Source: Lachnospiraceae bacterium UBA6998 (lineage in GTDB: Bacteria > Bacillota > Clostridia > Lachnospirales > Lachnospiraceae). Taken from it: 13,982 nt of DNA. Below are positions 1 through 6,105 of the stretch, piece by piece. The notes beneath the pieces were generated by a model, which had not been told where the DNA came from, searched no databases, and worked only from the letters and a program-made list of their open reading frames with translations. Where the stretch lies: positions 1 to 13,982 of the forward strand of contig DJXS01000003.1 of NCBI GenBank assembly GCA_002448395.1, written 5' to 3'. The position numbers were made by a program, and so were the translations under genes. How positions within the stretch are numbered: the stretch's first letter is position 1; the number at the start of each line of letters is the position of its first letter.

Positions 1-282
1 TTCGCCTACGCAAAGCCGGACTATCAGATTGCGGCCTACAACATTCAGTATCACGACGATGATTCCTATATTTTGCGGCTGTCCTTTGACGCGGTGCCCG
101 CCATTGCAAAATATGACACGAGCGGGGAACTTCTTGCCGACTATTTCAATTACGGAGACTATCCGTATTACGAGAGTAATCGGACAGGAGGCGCGCTGCA
201 AGGCCGGAAAAAATCTCTGCGTACGTGGAATTATTCTCTCCAAAAGACGTACAGGATCTACGACGAATATAAGGCGAAATAA
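1..282 (+). CDS. C-terminal part of an unrecognised protein (5' end outside window)
   Basis: The frame is open from base 1 to a TAA at 280-282 and gives the last 93 residues of a protein that starts before the window. The end is rich in Tyr, Asp and Lys (for example YFNYGDYPYY and TYRIYDEYKAK) and contains no catalytic motif I can recognise. No membrane segment is visible in this part. It runs convergently towards the Fe-S aldo/keto reductase at 451-1581, with a compound repeat between the two stop codons. I did not assign a family. The long clean frame, its end just before the repeats, and non-random composition support a real gene, but function is unknown. Confidence 0.6.
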   Translation, partial: FAYAKPDYQIAAYNIQYHDDDSYILRLSFDAVPAIAKYDTSGELLADYFNYGDYPYYESNRTGGALQGRKKSLRTWNYSLQKTYRIYDEYKAK

Positions 283-284
283 GG

Positions 285-439
285 TGCAAATGACTTCTGG
301 GGTAGTTTGTCCCTAGGGCGCAAACGACCTCTGTAGGGCGCAAACGACCTCTGGGGTGGTTTGTCCCAAGGCGAGGATTATTCCACACCTGTTCACAAAC
401 TACCCCAGAGGTCGCTTTTCACCAGAGGTCGCTTTTCAG
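285..439. repeat. Family-1 palindromic repeat, compound copy with end duplications
   Basis: The full palindrome spans 346-413, with outer arms GACCTCTGGGGTGGTTTGT and ACAAACTACCCCAGAGGTC around a GATTATT centre. A damaged left arm (GACTTCTGGGGTAGTTTGT) precedes it at 292-310. The left boundary is duplicated as a 20-bp exact tandem at 314-333 and 334-353. The right boundary is duplicated as a 17-bp tandem at 406-422 and 423-439, with one mismatch. It lies between convergent stop codons at 282 and 451. No open reading frame inside it looks genuine. It may form a strong hairpin in either transcript, so it could act as a bidirectional transcript-end structure, but no U-tract typical of an intrinsic terminator follows. 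Confidence 0.9.
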
Positions 440-450
440 CTTTTCACTTT

Positions 451-1581
451 TTATTCAAACGTCCTGGCAACGTCCTTAAGAAGCTCCCGGATTGGCAGAT
501 GCTGCGGACAGACATTCTCGCATTTTCCGCATTTAATGCATTCCGAAGCTTTTCCATGTCCGCTTCCGGTGATGACACTGTTGTAATAGTACGCAGTATT
601 CCAATTGTGGAATGCCTCATGGGCATTCAAGGCCGCGAAAAGGTCCGGAATCCGGATTCCCTTTGGACATTCACTTTCTTCGATACAATAGCGGCAGGAG
701 GTGCAGGGAATGAGATTCAGGTTTCTGAAGATTCCGCAGACCTTTTGGACTGCCTCCATCTCGATCTCGTTCAGCGGCTGAAAATCTTTCATGGCACTCA
801 GGTTGTCCTGCATCTGCTCCATGTTGCTCATGCCGGAGAGTACCATTGCTATGTACGGGAAACTTGCAGCGAAGCGAATAGCATAGCTGGCATTGCTGCC
901 GCCGTGAAGATCCCGAAGGACCTGATCAGCCTCCTCCGGCAGATTCACAAGGCTTCCGCCTTTAACCGGCTCCATAACTATGACCGGCTTACCGTGCTTT
1001 TCACAGACCTCGTAGACTTTGCGGCTTTCCACGGAGGCATCTTCGTAATCCACGTAATTGAACTGGATCTGTACAATCTCGATTTCCGGATGCTCCGTCA
1101 GGATCATATCAAGGACATCCGCCTTGTCATGGAAAGAAATGCCAAAGTGGCGGATTTTGCCCTCCTGTTTTAATGCATAACAGGTCTCATATGCTCTGCA
1201 TTTCTTAAATTTCTGATAGTTATTCCGGTCCTGGGCATGCATCAGATAGAAGTCAAAGTACTCGACACCGCACCAGGCAAGCTGTTTTTCAAAGAAAGGA
1301 CGTATATCTTCCTGTTTTTTGAAATAAGGATCCGTCAGCTTATTGGTCAGAAGGAACTTGCTTCGATCGTAACGTTTTGCTACACAATCGCGGATCGCTG
1401 TCTCAGACTGCCCGCCGATATATCCGTGGGCCGTGTCAAAATAGTTAAAACCGGCATTTATAAAGGCATCTGCCATTTGGCAGAATTCCGCGTAATCGAC
1501 ACGACCGTTTTTCATCGGCAGCCGCATGCAGCCGAAGCCGAAGTTGCCGTGTATTTCCGTAAAGAATTTACTGTTTTCCAT
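451..1581 (-). CDS. Aldo/keto reductase with C-terminal 2[4Fe-4S] ferredoxin domain
   Basis: This is a 376-aa cytosolic oxidoreductase of the aldo/keto reductase superfamily. The catalytic tetrad is visible as D49 and Y54 (FDTAHGY), K81 (LTNK) and H115 (YLMH). The C-terminus carries two ferredoxin-type Cys clusters: C293, C296, C299, C305, each region ending in CP, and C348, C351, C354, C358. Proteins of this type are common in anaerobic Firmicutes, where the Fe-S domain is thought to link NAD(P)H chemistry to low-potential carriers. The start at 1581 was chosen over longer in-frame starts because AAGGAGG sits about 7 nt upstream. It lies 31 bp downstream of the SDR gene and is probably co-transcribed. 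Substrate is unknown. Confidence 0.93.
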   Translation of the reverse strand: MENSKFFTEIHGNFGFGCMRLPMKNGRVDYAEFCQMADAFINAGFNYFDTAHGYIGGQSETAIRDCVAKRYDRSKFLLTNKLTDPYFKKQEDIRPFFEKQLAWCGVEYFDFYLMHAQDRNNYQKFKKCRAYETCYALKQEGKIRHFGISFHDKADVLDMILTEHPEIEIVQIQFNYVDYEDASVESRKVYEVCEKHGKPVIVMEPVKGGSLVNLPEEADQVLRDLHGGSNASYAIRFAASFPYIAMVLSGMSNMEQMQDNLSAMKDFQPLNEIEMEAVQKVCGIFRNLNLIPCTSCRYCIEESECPKGIRIPDLFAALNAHEAFHNWNTAYYYNSVITGSGHGKASECIKCGKCENVCPQHLPIRELLKDVARTFE

Positions 1582-1612
1582 CTTTGTTCCTCCTTCTGCC
1601 GTTTCCGTTTCT

Positions 1613-2440
1613 TCAAGGCTGCAGCGGACCGTAATAATATGATGCTGTTGCGCCGCCGTCCGCAAGGAAAGTTGAACCGGTGATAAACGCGCCTGCGTCG
1701 CTCATCAGAAGTTCTGCGATATTGGCCATTTCATCCGCTGTGCCGGGCCTTCCAGCCGGACACTTGGCAAACATATTCTTATAAAAGTCACCTCTGGGGC
1801 CGTTAAACTCATCAACTGCCAGCGGTGTCACGATGATGCCCGGGGCAATGTCATTGAGTCTTGCTCCGCGCTCGCCCCAGCGAATGCACTCATACATAAC
1901 GCGCTTTTCATTGCAACGCTTAGCAAGCTGGTAAGCATGCAGAGTATCCTTGATGTTTTCAGGCTGCAGGAGAGGGAGATTCAGCAGTTCCTCTGTCGGC
2001 GTCATGGCAAGCTGGCGGTCTTCCTCCGGGGTCAGCTGAGGCATGCGCCAGCCGGACTGACTAGAGATTGTTACACCTGCACCGCCCTCGGCGATGACCT
2101 TTCCGACCTCTTCCAAAAGGACAGCTGTACCGTAGAGATCTACCTTCAGGATCGCTTCAACAGGAGCCTGAGAAGGCGATACACCAGCCGCATTAATTAG
2201 ATATTTGATTTCCCCATATTCTTGTGCTTTGGCAATGATAGCCAGAATATCCTCTCTGGAAGAGAGATCCATCGGGAAAGGAACTACATCATATCCGGCG
2301 TTGTCCATGATCTCTGCGATGGCCTCTGCATTCTTCAGTTTTTTGTCTCCAAGGATAATCTTTTTTCCAAACCCGATTCTGCGGGCAAGTGCCATGCCTA
2401 TTTGCCCTGCGCCTGTAACGATCATTACCTCTTTTTTCAT
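1613..2440 (-). CDS. Short-chain dehydrogenase/reductase (SDR), NAD(P)-dependent
   Basis: A 275-aa Rossmann-fold SDR. The N-terminal cofactor motif TGAGQIG (residues 9-15) is a TGxxxxG variant of classical TGxxxGIG. NAAG is at 83-86, a catalytic Ser region (SSQSG) at 126-130, and Y170-QLA-K174 is the YxxxK pair. The tail DGG near residue 263 is also typical. Some SDRs of this type are labelled hydroxysteroid dehydrogenases, but nothing here fixes the substrate. ATG at 2440 is favoured because AAAGGAG lies just upstream. A longer frame reaches a Met at 2491, but its extra residues (STNYPRG) are translated repeat. It leads the Fe-S AKR gene by 31 bp and lies 26 bp downstream of a family-1 palindrome. 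Confidence 0.92.
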   Translation of the reverse strand: MKKEVMIVTGAGQIGMALARRIGFGKKIILGDKKLKNAEAIAEIMDNAGYDVVPFPMDLSSREDILAIIAKAQEYGEIKYLINAAGVSPSQAPVEAILKVDLYGTAVLLEEVGKVIAEGGAGVTISSQSGWRMPQLTPEEDRQLAMTPTEELLNLPLLQPENIKDTLHAYQLAKRCNEKRVMYECIRWGERGARLNDIAPGIIVTPLAVDEFNGPRGDFYKNMFAKCPAGRPGTADEMANIAELLMSDAGAFITGSTFLADGGATASYYYGPLQP

Positions 2441-2466
2441 AATTGGCTCCTTTATCGTGTGTAATA

Positions 2467-2558
2467 GACCTCTGGGGTAGTTTGTTGACACATGTGGATT
2501 ATTCTACATCTGTCCACAAACTACCCCAGAGGTCGCTCTTTACAGAGGTCGCTCTTTA
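2467..2558. repeat. Family-1 palindromic repeat with 16-bp right-end tandem duplication
   Basis: The palindrome 2467-2534 has arms GACCTCTGGGGTAGTTTGT and ACAAACTACCCCAGAGGTC around a GATTATT centre. The right end is exactly duplicated as a 16-bp tandem (2527-2542 and 2543-2558, CAGAGGTCGCTCTTTA). It fills the junction between the NTF2-like gene (stop 2563-2565) and the SDR gene (start 2440). It leaves 4 bp to the stop and 26 bp, containing only the ribosome binding site, to the next start. Confidence 0.92.
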
Positions 2559-2562
2559 GTTG

Positions 2563-2943
2563 TCAATACGTACTTGCGACACTTCGGGTGATTTTCCAAG
2601 TGCCGTCAACTTTCTTAAAGCTGCATTTCTGCTGCAGGCGCCAGTTGGACCTTCCGCCGCCGAACACAGCTGCCGCAACATAGGACTGCCCGGTTAGTAC
2701 TGCCGTGCCGTCAGAGGAGATCTCCACAGGCATGTTCTCGTGTTTGGCAGAATAGTAATTCAGAGTTCCGTTCAAAATAGCGCCGATATACTCTTCCCTG
2801 GATTGACGCATGCCGGTCATATGCACCAGCACAAAGCTGTCATCCAGCACATCCCTGAGAATTGCCTCATCCTTGGTGATCATGCCTTCATACATCCGGA
2901 TATATGCTTCGCGGATCAACTGTATATCATTTCGTCCTGCCAT
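2563..2943 (-). CDS. NTF2-like (SnoaL/DUF4440-type) protein, cytosolic
   Basis: A 126-aa protein with the length and pattern of a single nuclear transport factor 2-like cone domain: N-terminal helices (IQLIREAYIRMYEGM), then HMTGMRQSREEY at 41-52, and C-terminal strands ending WKITRSVASTY. There is no signal peptide. NTF2-like proteins act as isomerases, dehydratases or small-ligand binders, and the role here is unassigned. It is a paralogue of the lipoprotein at 3802-4344, which has HMSGLQQTREEY. The ATG at 2943 lies one base after the TGA of the flavodoxin lipoprotein (TGATATG), so translation is probably coupled. A TTG eight codons upstream at 2964 is possible, but coupling favours the ATG. 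The stop lies 4 bp from a repeat. Confidence 0.87.
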   Translation of the reverse strand: MAGRNDIQLIREAYIRMYEGMITKDEAILRDVLDDSFVLVHMTGMRQSREEYIGAILNGTLNYYSAKHENMPVEISSDGTAVLTGQSYVAAAVFGGGRSNWRLQQKCSFKKVDGTWKITRSVASTY

Positions 2944-2944
2944 A

Positions 2945-3703
2945 TCAAAACCCAAGCTCCGCAAGCCAGCTGCTGACGGATTTCCTCGCTTTCTCCTGAT
3001 TATTCTGGGCGTCGTTTCCTTCTATAGCGAGACCTTTTCCAATGGTTGAGTCGGGGCAGGCGCCGGAAAGCTTCTTGTCAAATCCGGAGAGGCCGCTTCC
3101 CTCATGGGTGGAGAAGGGGATGAGTGTCTTTCCCGAGAAATCATTGTTCTCAAACACGGTATACATGATCATTGGCCAGTCGCCCCACCACACGGGGGAA
3201 CCGATGAAGATGGTGCTGTATTTTGACAGATCCGGCAATTCTCCGCTGTATTCGGGACGGGCATTTTCGTTCTGCTCCTGTTTGGCCACATCTGTCAGAG
3301 CATCGTAAGTCATTGGATAATGGTCGTCAGCGGGCAGAATCTCGAACAGGTCAGCGCCTGTCTGTTCCGCGATCATCTCCGCAACGATGGCGGTGTTGCC
3401 CTTATCGATGACGCCAACCACATATTGTTCTCCTGTGCGGGAGAAATAGAGGACCAGGGTGTCGGAAGCCGCGGTGGCTGTCGCCTGAGGTGCTTCTTCG
3501 GCTGCGGCATCGGTGTTTTCTGTGGCGGCTGCCGGTTCCTGCGCCTCCGTTTTCTCGGCCTCATCCGCAGATGCTTCTTCAGTCACAACAGCCTCTTTCT
3601 GTGCTGCGTCTGCCTTTTCCTGAGTGTTTGTCTGTGCAGATGCGCCGCCGCAGCCGGTCAGAAGCAGGGCTGCTGTCAAGATAAGTGCTATTCCTTTTTT
3701 CAT
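2945..3703 (-). CDS. Flavodoxin-domain lipoprotein
   Basis: A 252-aa lipoprotein. The signal peptide is MKKG, a hydrophobic run, then lipobox LTGC with Cys18. An Ala/Glu/Thr-rich linker follows to about residue 75. The C-terminal flavodoxin-like domain starts at DTLVLYFSRTGEQY, and the FMN-loop region includes GSPVWWGDWP and THEGSGLSGF. These features fit the Flavodoxin_4-type family. It is closely related to the cytosolic flavodoxin at 5303-5824 (shared N/FDFSGKT and EGSG segments). The start is supported by AGGAGG 7 nt upstream; the frame stays open through the upstream repeat, so longer starts are likely artefacts. It abuts the NTF2-like gene downstream. An FMN protein anchored outside the membrane is unusual. 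It could serve extracytoplasmic electron transfer, which is inference. Confidence 0.92.
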   Translation of the reverse strand: MKKGIALILTAALLLTGCGGASAQTNTQEKADAAQKEAVVTEEASADEAEKTEAQEPAAATENTDAAAEEAPQATATAASDTLVLYFSRTGEQYVVGVIDKGNTAIVAEMIAEQTGADLFEILPADDHYPMTYDALTDVAKQEQNENARPEYSGELPDLSKYSTIFIGSPVWWGDWPMIMYTVFENNDFSGKTLIPFSTHEGSGLSGFDKKLSGACPDSTIGKGLAIEGNDAQNNQEKARKSVSSWLAELGF

Positions 3704-3729
3704 AATTTGCCTCCTGTGTTGTGGTGCCT

Positions 3730-3797
3730 GACCTCTGGGGTGGTTTGTGGACAGGTGATGATTATTCCACATCTGTCTACAAACTACCCCAGAGGTC
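3730..3797. repeat. Family-1 palindromic repeat
   Basis: A clean 68-bp copy: left arm GACCTCTGGGGTGGTTTGT, GATTATT centre, right arm ACAAACTACCCCAGAGGTC. Inner segments ACAGGTG and CACATCTGT extend the pairing, so almost the whole unit can fold as one hairpin. It lies 4 bp from the stop of the NTF2-like lipoprotein gene (3802-3804) and 26 bp upstream of the flavodoxin lipoprotein start. No end duplication is present in this copy. Confidence 0.93.
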
Positions 3798-3801
3798 GTT
3801 T

Positions 3802-4344
3802 TCACGGATTTACAATGATCCAGGCTCCGTCCCGCTTCTCATAATGATGTGTGCCTTTCATGCGGAAGGTTCCTCTTGCCCCGTATGCGTTCGCATTCAG
3901 GACAGAAGTGTAAGTGAGCTGTGCCATATCGCCATCCACCATGATCACAGGATCTGCGATCCCAATCGTGAAGTAATTAAGGCTCCCGTCGGCGACATCG
4001 GCAAAATATTCTTCTCTTGTCTGCTGCAGCCCGCTCATATGGGTAAAGGTCTTATCCTCCGAGACCAGCTCCCGCATGATTTCTATATCTGCGTCTGTCA
4101 TTGCCTGGCAATATTTTGCCTGCACATATAGAACGGAAAGCTCCTCGTCACTCAGGAAAGCAAGATCGATCCCTGTGACGTTCACATTTGGAAATTCCCC
4201 GAAATCATATCCCATAGTTGATGTGGCTCCTTCCTCAGTTGTTTCGGCTATCGGACCGGCCTCCGGCTTCCCGGCCTGCCCGCTGCTGCAGGCACCTGTC
4301 AAAAGACAGCCGATTACAGTCAGCGTCAGAAATCCTCTTTTCAT
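3802..4344 (-). CDS. NTF2-like lipoprotein
   Basis: A 180-aa protein with a short signal peptide (MKRGFLTL and a hydrophobic stretch) and a lipobox-like LLTGAC, predicted Cys19. A flexible Gly/Glu/Thr-rich segment runs to about residue 58. The NTF2-like domain follows with HMSGLQQTREEY at 102-113, matching the cytosolic paralogue encoded at 2563-2943, and ends KRDGAWIIVNP. The lipobox is slightly off consensus (G at -2, A at -1), so lipidation is likely but less certain than for its neighbours. The start codon overlaps the stop of the aldo/keto reductase gene (ATGA overlap), a sign of translational coupling. The stop is 4 bp from a palindrome. Ligand or activity is unknown. Confidence 0.87.
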   Translation of the reverse strand: MKRGFLTLTVIGCLLTGACSSGQAGKPEAGPIAETTEEGATSTMGYDFGEFPNVNVTGIDLAFLSDEELSVLYVQAKYCQAMTDADIEIMRELVSEDKTFTHMSGLQQTREEYFADVADGSLNYFTIGIADPVIMVDGDMAQLTYTSVLNANAYGARGTFRMKGTHHYEKRDGAWIIVNP

Positions 4345-5180
4345 TGTTCAAACGCCGGTCTCCAGGATGCAAACCCTGCAAGCGCCTCATCGGTCCTTAT
4401 GTAGTAGCGGGTGCCTTTGTTGAGCTTCGCGATCTCAGCCATCTCCTCATCTGTAAGTGTGAAGTCCAGAATGTCCATGTTGTCGCGGATGTGATCGACA
4501 TTCTTGCTGCCAGGAATTACGACAAAGCCCATCTGCGTGTGCCAGCGAAGAATGACCTGAGCCGATGTTTTGCCATATTTCTGTGCCAGCCTTGCGAAAA
4601 CCGGCTCCTGGATCAGAGATTTGTCGCCGTGTCCGAGCGGATACCAGCTCATGAGCCTGATGTCATATTTGTCCAGCGTCTTTCTGAGCTCGTCCTGGGC
4701 AAAATAGGGATGTGCCTCCACCTGAATGAACTGCGGAACGATTTCCCATTTGGTCTGCAGCTCCTCGATGTATTTGCCTTCGAAATTGGAGATGCCGATG
4801 CTCCTGGCCTTGCCTTCCCTGTAAGCTTTCTCCAGCTGTCTGTATCCGGCCATCCAGTTGCCTGCGGGCTGGTGGATATATAGAAGGTCCACATATTCCA
4901 CGCCGAGGCGCTCCAGCGTCTCATCGACGGCATTTTCATTCTCATATTCGCTGGGCCAGAGCTTGGTGGAGAGGAAGATTTCCTCGCGCTTTACGCCGCT
5001 TTCCTTCATGCCGCGGCCAACAGCGCGCTCGTTTACATAAGCATTGGCGGTATCGATCAGGCGATAGCCCATTTTCAGGGCTTCCCTTACACTTTTCTGA
5101 GCCTCAGCGGGAGAAAGCATGAAAGTTCCGATTCCGACGACAGGGCATTTTGTTCCGTTATTCAGTGTGATGTATTCCAT
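4341..5180 (-). CDS. Aldo/keto reductase, cytosolic
   Basis: A 279-aa NAD(P)H-dependent reductase of the aldo/keto reductase superfamily. The tetrad is D43, Y48 (IDTANAY), K73 (STKLW) and H103 (YIHQP). The signature GISNF and the cofactor motif IPGSKNVDHIRDN near the C-terminus are present, and the length is usual for the 2,5-diketo-gluconate/methylglyoxal reductase-like group. Start 5180 has AAGGAG about 8 nt upstream; the frame runs further upstream into repeat sequence, which should not be taken as coding. Its stop overlaps the start of the NTF2-like lipoprotein gene. A lipoprotein homologue is encoded at 8381-9412. Carbonyl reduction is the family reaction; the substrate cannot be told. 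Confidence 0.93.
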   Translation of the reverse strand: MEYITLNNGTKCPVVGIGTFMLSPAEAQKSVREALKMGYRLIDTANAYVNERAVGRGMKESGVKREEIFLSTKLWPSEYENENAVDETLERLGVEYVDLLYIHQPAGNWMAGYRQLEKAYREGKARSIGISNFEGKYIEELQTKWEIVPQFIQVEAHPYFAQDELRKTLDKYDIRLMSWYPLGHGDKSLIQEPVFARLAQKYGKTSAQVILRWHTQMGFVVIPGSKNVDHIRDNMDILDFTLTDEEMAEIAKLNKGTRYYIRTDEALAGFASWRPAFEQ

Positions 5181-5213
5181 GGTGGTTCTCCTTTCGTGGT
5201 GGTGGGGGTAGGT

Positions 5214-5281
5214 GACCTCTGGGGTAGTTTGTCGACAGGTGAGGATTTTTCTACAGGTGTCCACAAACTACCCCAGAGGTC
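5214..5281. repeat. Family-1 palindromic repeat
   Basis: A 68-bp copy with perfect outer arms (GACCTCTGGGGTAGTTTGT and ACAAACTACCCCAGAGGTC) and a slightly changed centre (GATTTTT for GATTATT). The inner pairing ACAGGTG / CAGGTGT is kept. It separates the flavodoxin gene (stop 5303-5305, 21 bp away) from the AKR gene (start 5180, 33 bp away). Confidence 0.92.
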
Positions 5282-5302
5282 GTTTTATGCTTTTCGCGTT
5301 CC

Positions 5303-5824
5303 TCAGATCAGCCCGTTCGCCTTCAACCAGCGCTCCACGCTGCTCTTAGAGCTTGCGGCCGTGCTGCCGGTGATGGGCAGGCCCTTCTTGACATCTGCGC
5401 CGGGGCAGGTCTTCTTGATCTCGCACTCGCTCGAGCCCATGCCGCTTCCCTCGTTGGTGCAGAGCGGAAGGATGGTCTTGCCGGAGAAATCGAAGTTCTC
5501 CAGGAAGGTGTAAACGGCCATCGGCATCGTTCCCCAGTAGTTCGGGTAAGCGAGGATCACGGTGTTATATTCGTCGATGCTCTCAGGCATGCTGACAAGT
5601 TCCGGACGGGCTTTTGCACGAAGGTCCTTCTTCGCTTCTTCGATACAAGTCATGTAAACGGGAGAGTAGGGATTCTTCATCTCAATCTTGAATGAATCCG
5701 CCGGGATCAGGTCCTTTATGATTCCCGCTACGATTTCGGTGTTGCCTACCTTTACATAGCGCATCGCGCCGCCAAAATAGTTCTCATCTGCTCTTGAAAA
5801 GAATGCGATCAGTGTCTTTGCCAT
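5303..5824 (-). CDS. Flavodoxin, cytosolic
   Basis: A 173-aa single-domain flavodoxin-like protein, the first gene of the leftward run. It begins KTLIAFFSRADENY, where the classical T/SxTGxT phosphate loop is replaced by SRADEN. It contains AYPNYWGTMP and TNEGSGMGSSE in the expected flavin-contact positions and has no signal peptide. It is paralogous to the flavodoxin lipoprotein encoded at 2945-3703. AAGGAGG lies 8 nt upstream of the ATG. The gene is divergent from the LysR gene at 6106, and the region between them holds a LysR-type dyad, so control by that regulator is likely. Role by family: electron carrier or FMN-dependent reductase. Partner unknown. Confidence 0.92.
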   Translation of the reverse strand: MAKTLIAFFSRADENYFGGAMRYVKVGNTEIVAGIIKDLIPADSFKIEMKNPYSPVYMTCIEEAKKDLRAKARPELVSMPESIDEYNTVILAYPNYWGTMPMAVYTFLENFDFSGKTILPLCTNEGSGMGSSECEIKKTCPGADVKKGLPITGSTAASSKSSVERWLKANGLI

Positions 5825-5923
5825 TTTACTGTCCTCCTTAGTTAGTCTTTATAAGTTTATTCTCTGTTTTGACCAGGCTTGCCGGCCGGTCTTGTATGCA
5901 GTTTTGCGTTTCTTTATGGTCTC

Positions 5924-5929
5924 ATTTTA
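5924..5929 (-). promoter_or_regulatory. Possible -10 element for the flavodoxin-led operon
   Basis: On the minus strand TAAAAT (5 of 6 to consensus) lies about 100 nt before the flavodoxin start codon. No good -35 is present at the standard distance: TTGGAC is 19 bp away. A poor -35 overlapped by a LysR-type dyad is what an activator-dependent promoter would look like. Alternative -10 choices exist in this AT-rich region. Confidence 0.4.
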
Positions 5930-5940
5930 ACTGGTGTATT

Positions 5941-5955
5941 ATTGCAAAGTCCAAT
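5941..5955. promoter_or_regulatory. Putative LysR-type operator (ATT-N9-AAT dyad)
   Basis: ATTGCAAAGTCCAAT is an inverted repeat (ATTG-N7-CAAT) and fits the T-N11-A pattern bound by LysR-type regulators. It lies in the divergent region between the flavodoxin-led operon and the LysR gene. It overlaps the probable -35 of the LysR promoter, so it could give autorepression together with control of the operon. Family knowledge plus inference; not proven. Confidence 0.55.
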
Positions 5956-5971
5956 TCAAACACTATATAAT
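5942..5971 (+). promoter_or_regulatory. Probable sigma-70/A-type promoter for the LysR gene at 6106
   Basis: TTGCAA at 5942-5947 and a perfect TATAAT at 5966-5971 are separated by 18 bp. Transcription would begin near 5978. That leaves a leader of roughly 128 nt which contains the family-1 palindrome at 6003-6070 before the ribosome binding site. Confidence 0.6.
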
Positions 5972-6002
5972 TGATTTAAATATTAAATAACTGAGCGCAA
6001 AC

Positions 6003-6089
6003 GACCTCTGGGGTAGTTTGTTACCAGGTGATGATTATTCCACATCTGTCCACAAACTACCCCAGAGGTCGATTGAAAGGTCGATTAAA
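6003..6089. repeat. Family-1 palindromic repeat in the leader of a LysR gene
   Basis: The palindrome 6003-6070 has arms GACCTCTGGGGTAGTTTGT and ACAAACTACCCCAGAGGTC and a GATTATT centre. The right end is repeated as a 12-bp near-tandem (AGGTCGATTGAA at 6066-6077, AGGTCGATTAAA at 6078-6089). The left flank GCGCAAAC is shared with the compound copy near 341. The AAGGAG of the LysR gene follows at 6094-6099, so the repeat is part of the 5' untranslated leader. Confidence 0.9.
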
Positions 6090-6105
6090 AGAAAAGGAGC
6101 CAGCC

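Noticed and set aside
314..439. CRISPR-like array from clustered short repeats.
   Set aside because: The units are tandem end duplications of a palindrome without unique spacers of constant length, and no cas gene is seen.
285..439. Origin, attachment site or integron-like attC element.
   Set aside because: No integrase, recombinase or replication gene is present, and the same palindrome recurs at many gene junctions.
361..1173. Plus-strand open frame of 270 codons opposite the Fe-S AKR.
   Set aside because: It is a shadow of the AKR gene, and its first part is translated repeat.
1789..1802. ACCTCTGGGG inside the SDR gene as another family-1 fragment.
   Set aside because: Only about 10-12 bp match and it encodes a normal part of the SDR; chance is the simpler explanation.
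451..5824. A bile-acid-inducible (bai)-type operon, because SDR, NTF2-like and reductase genes occur together.
   Set aside because: No CoA ligase, CoA transferase, old-yellow-enzyme-type reductase or transporter is present. SDR and NTF2 folds alone are too general.
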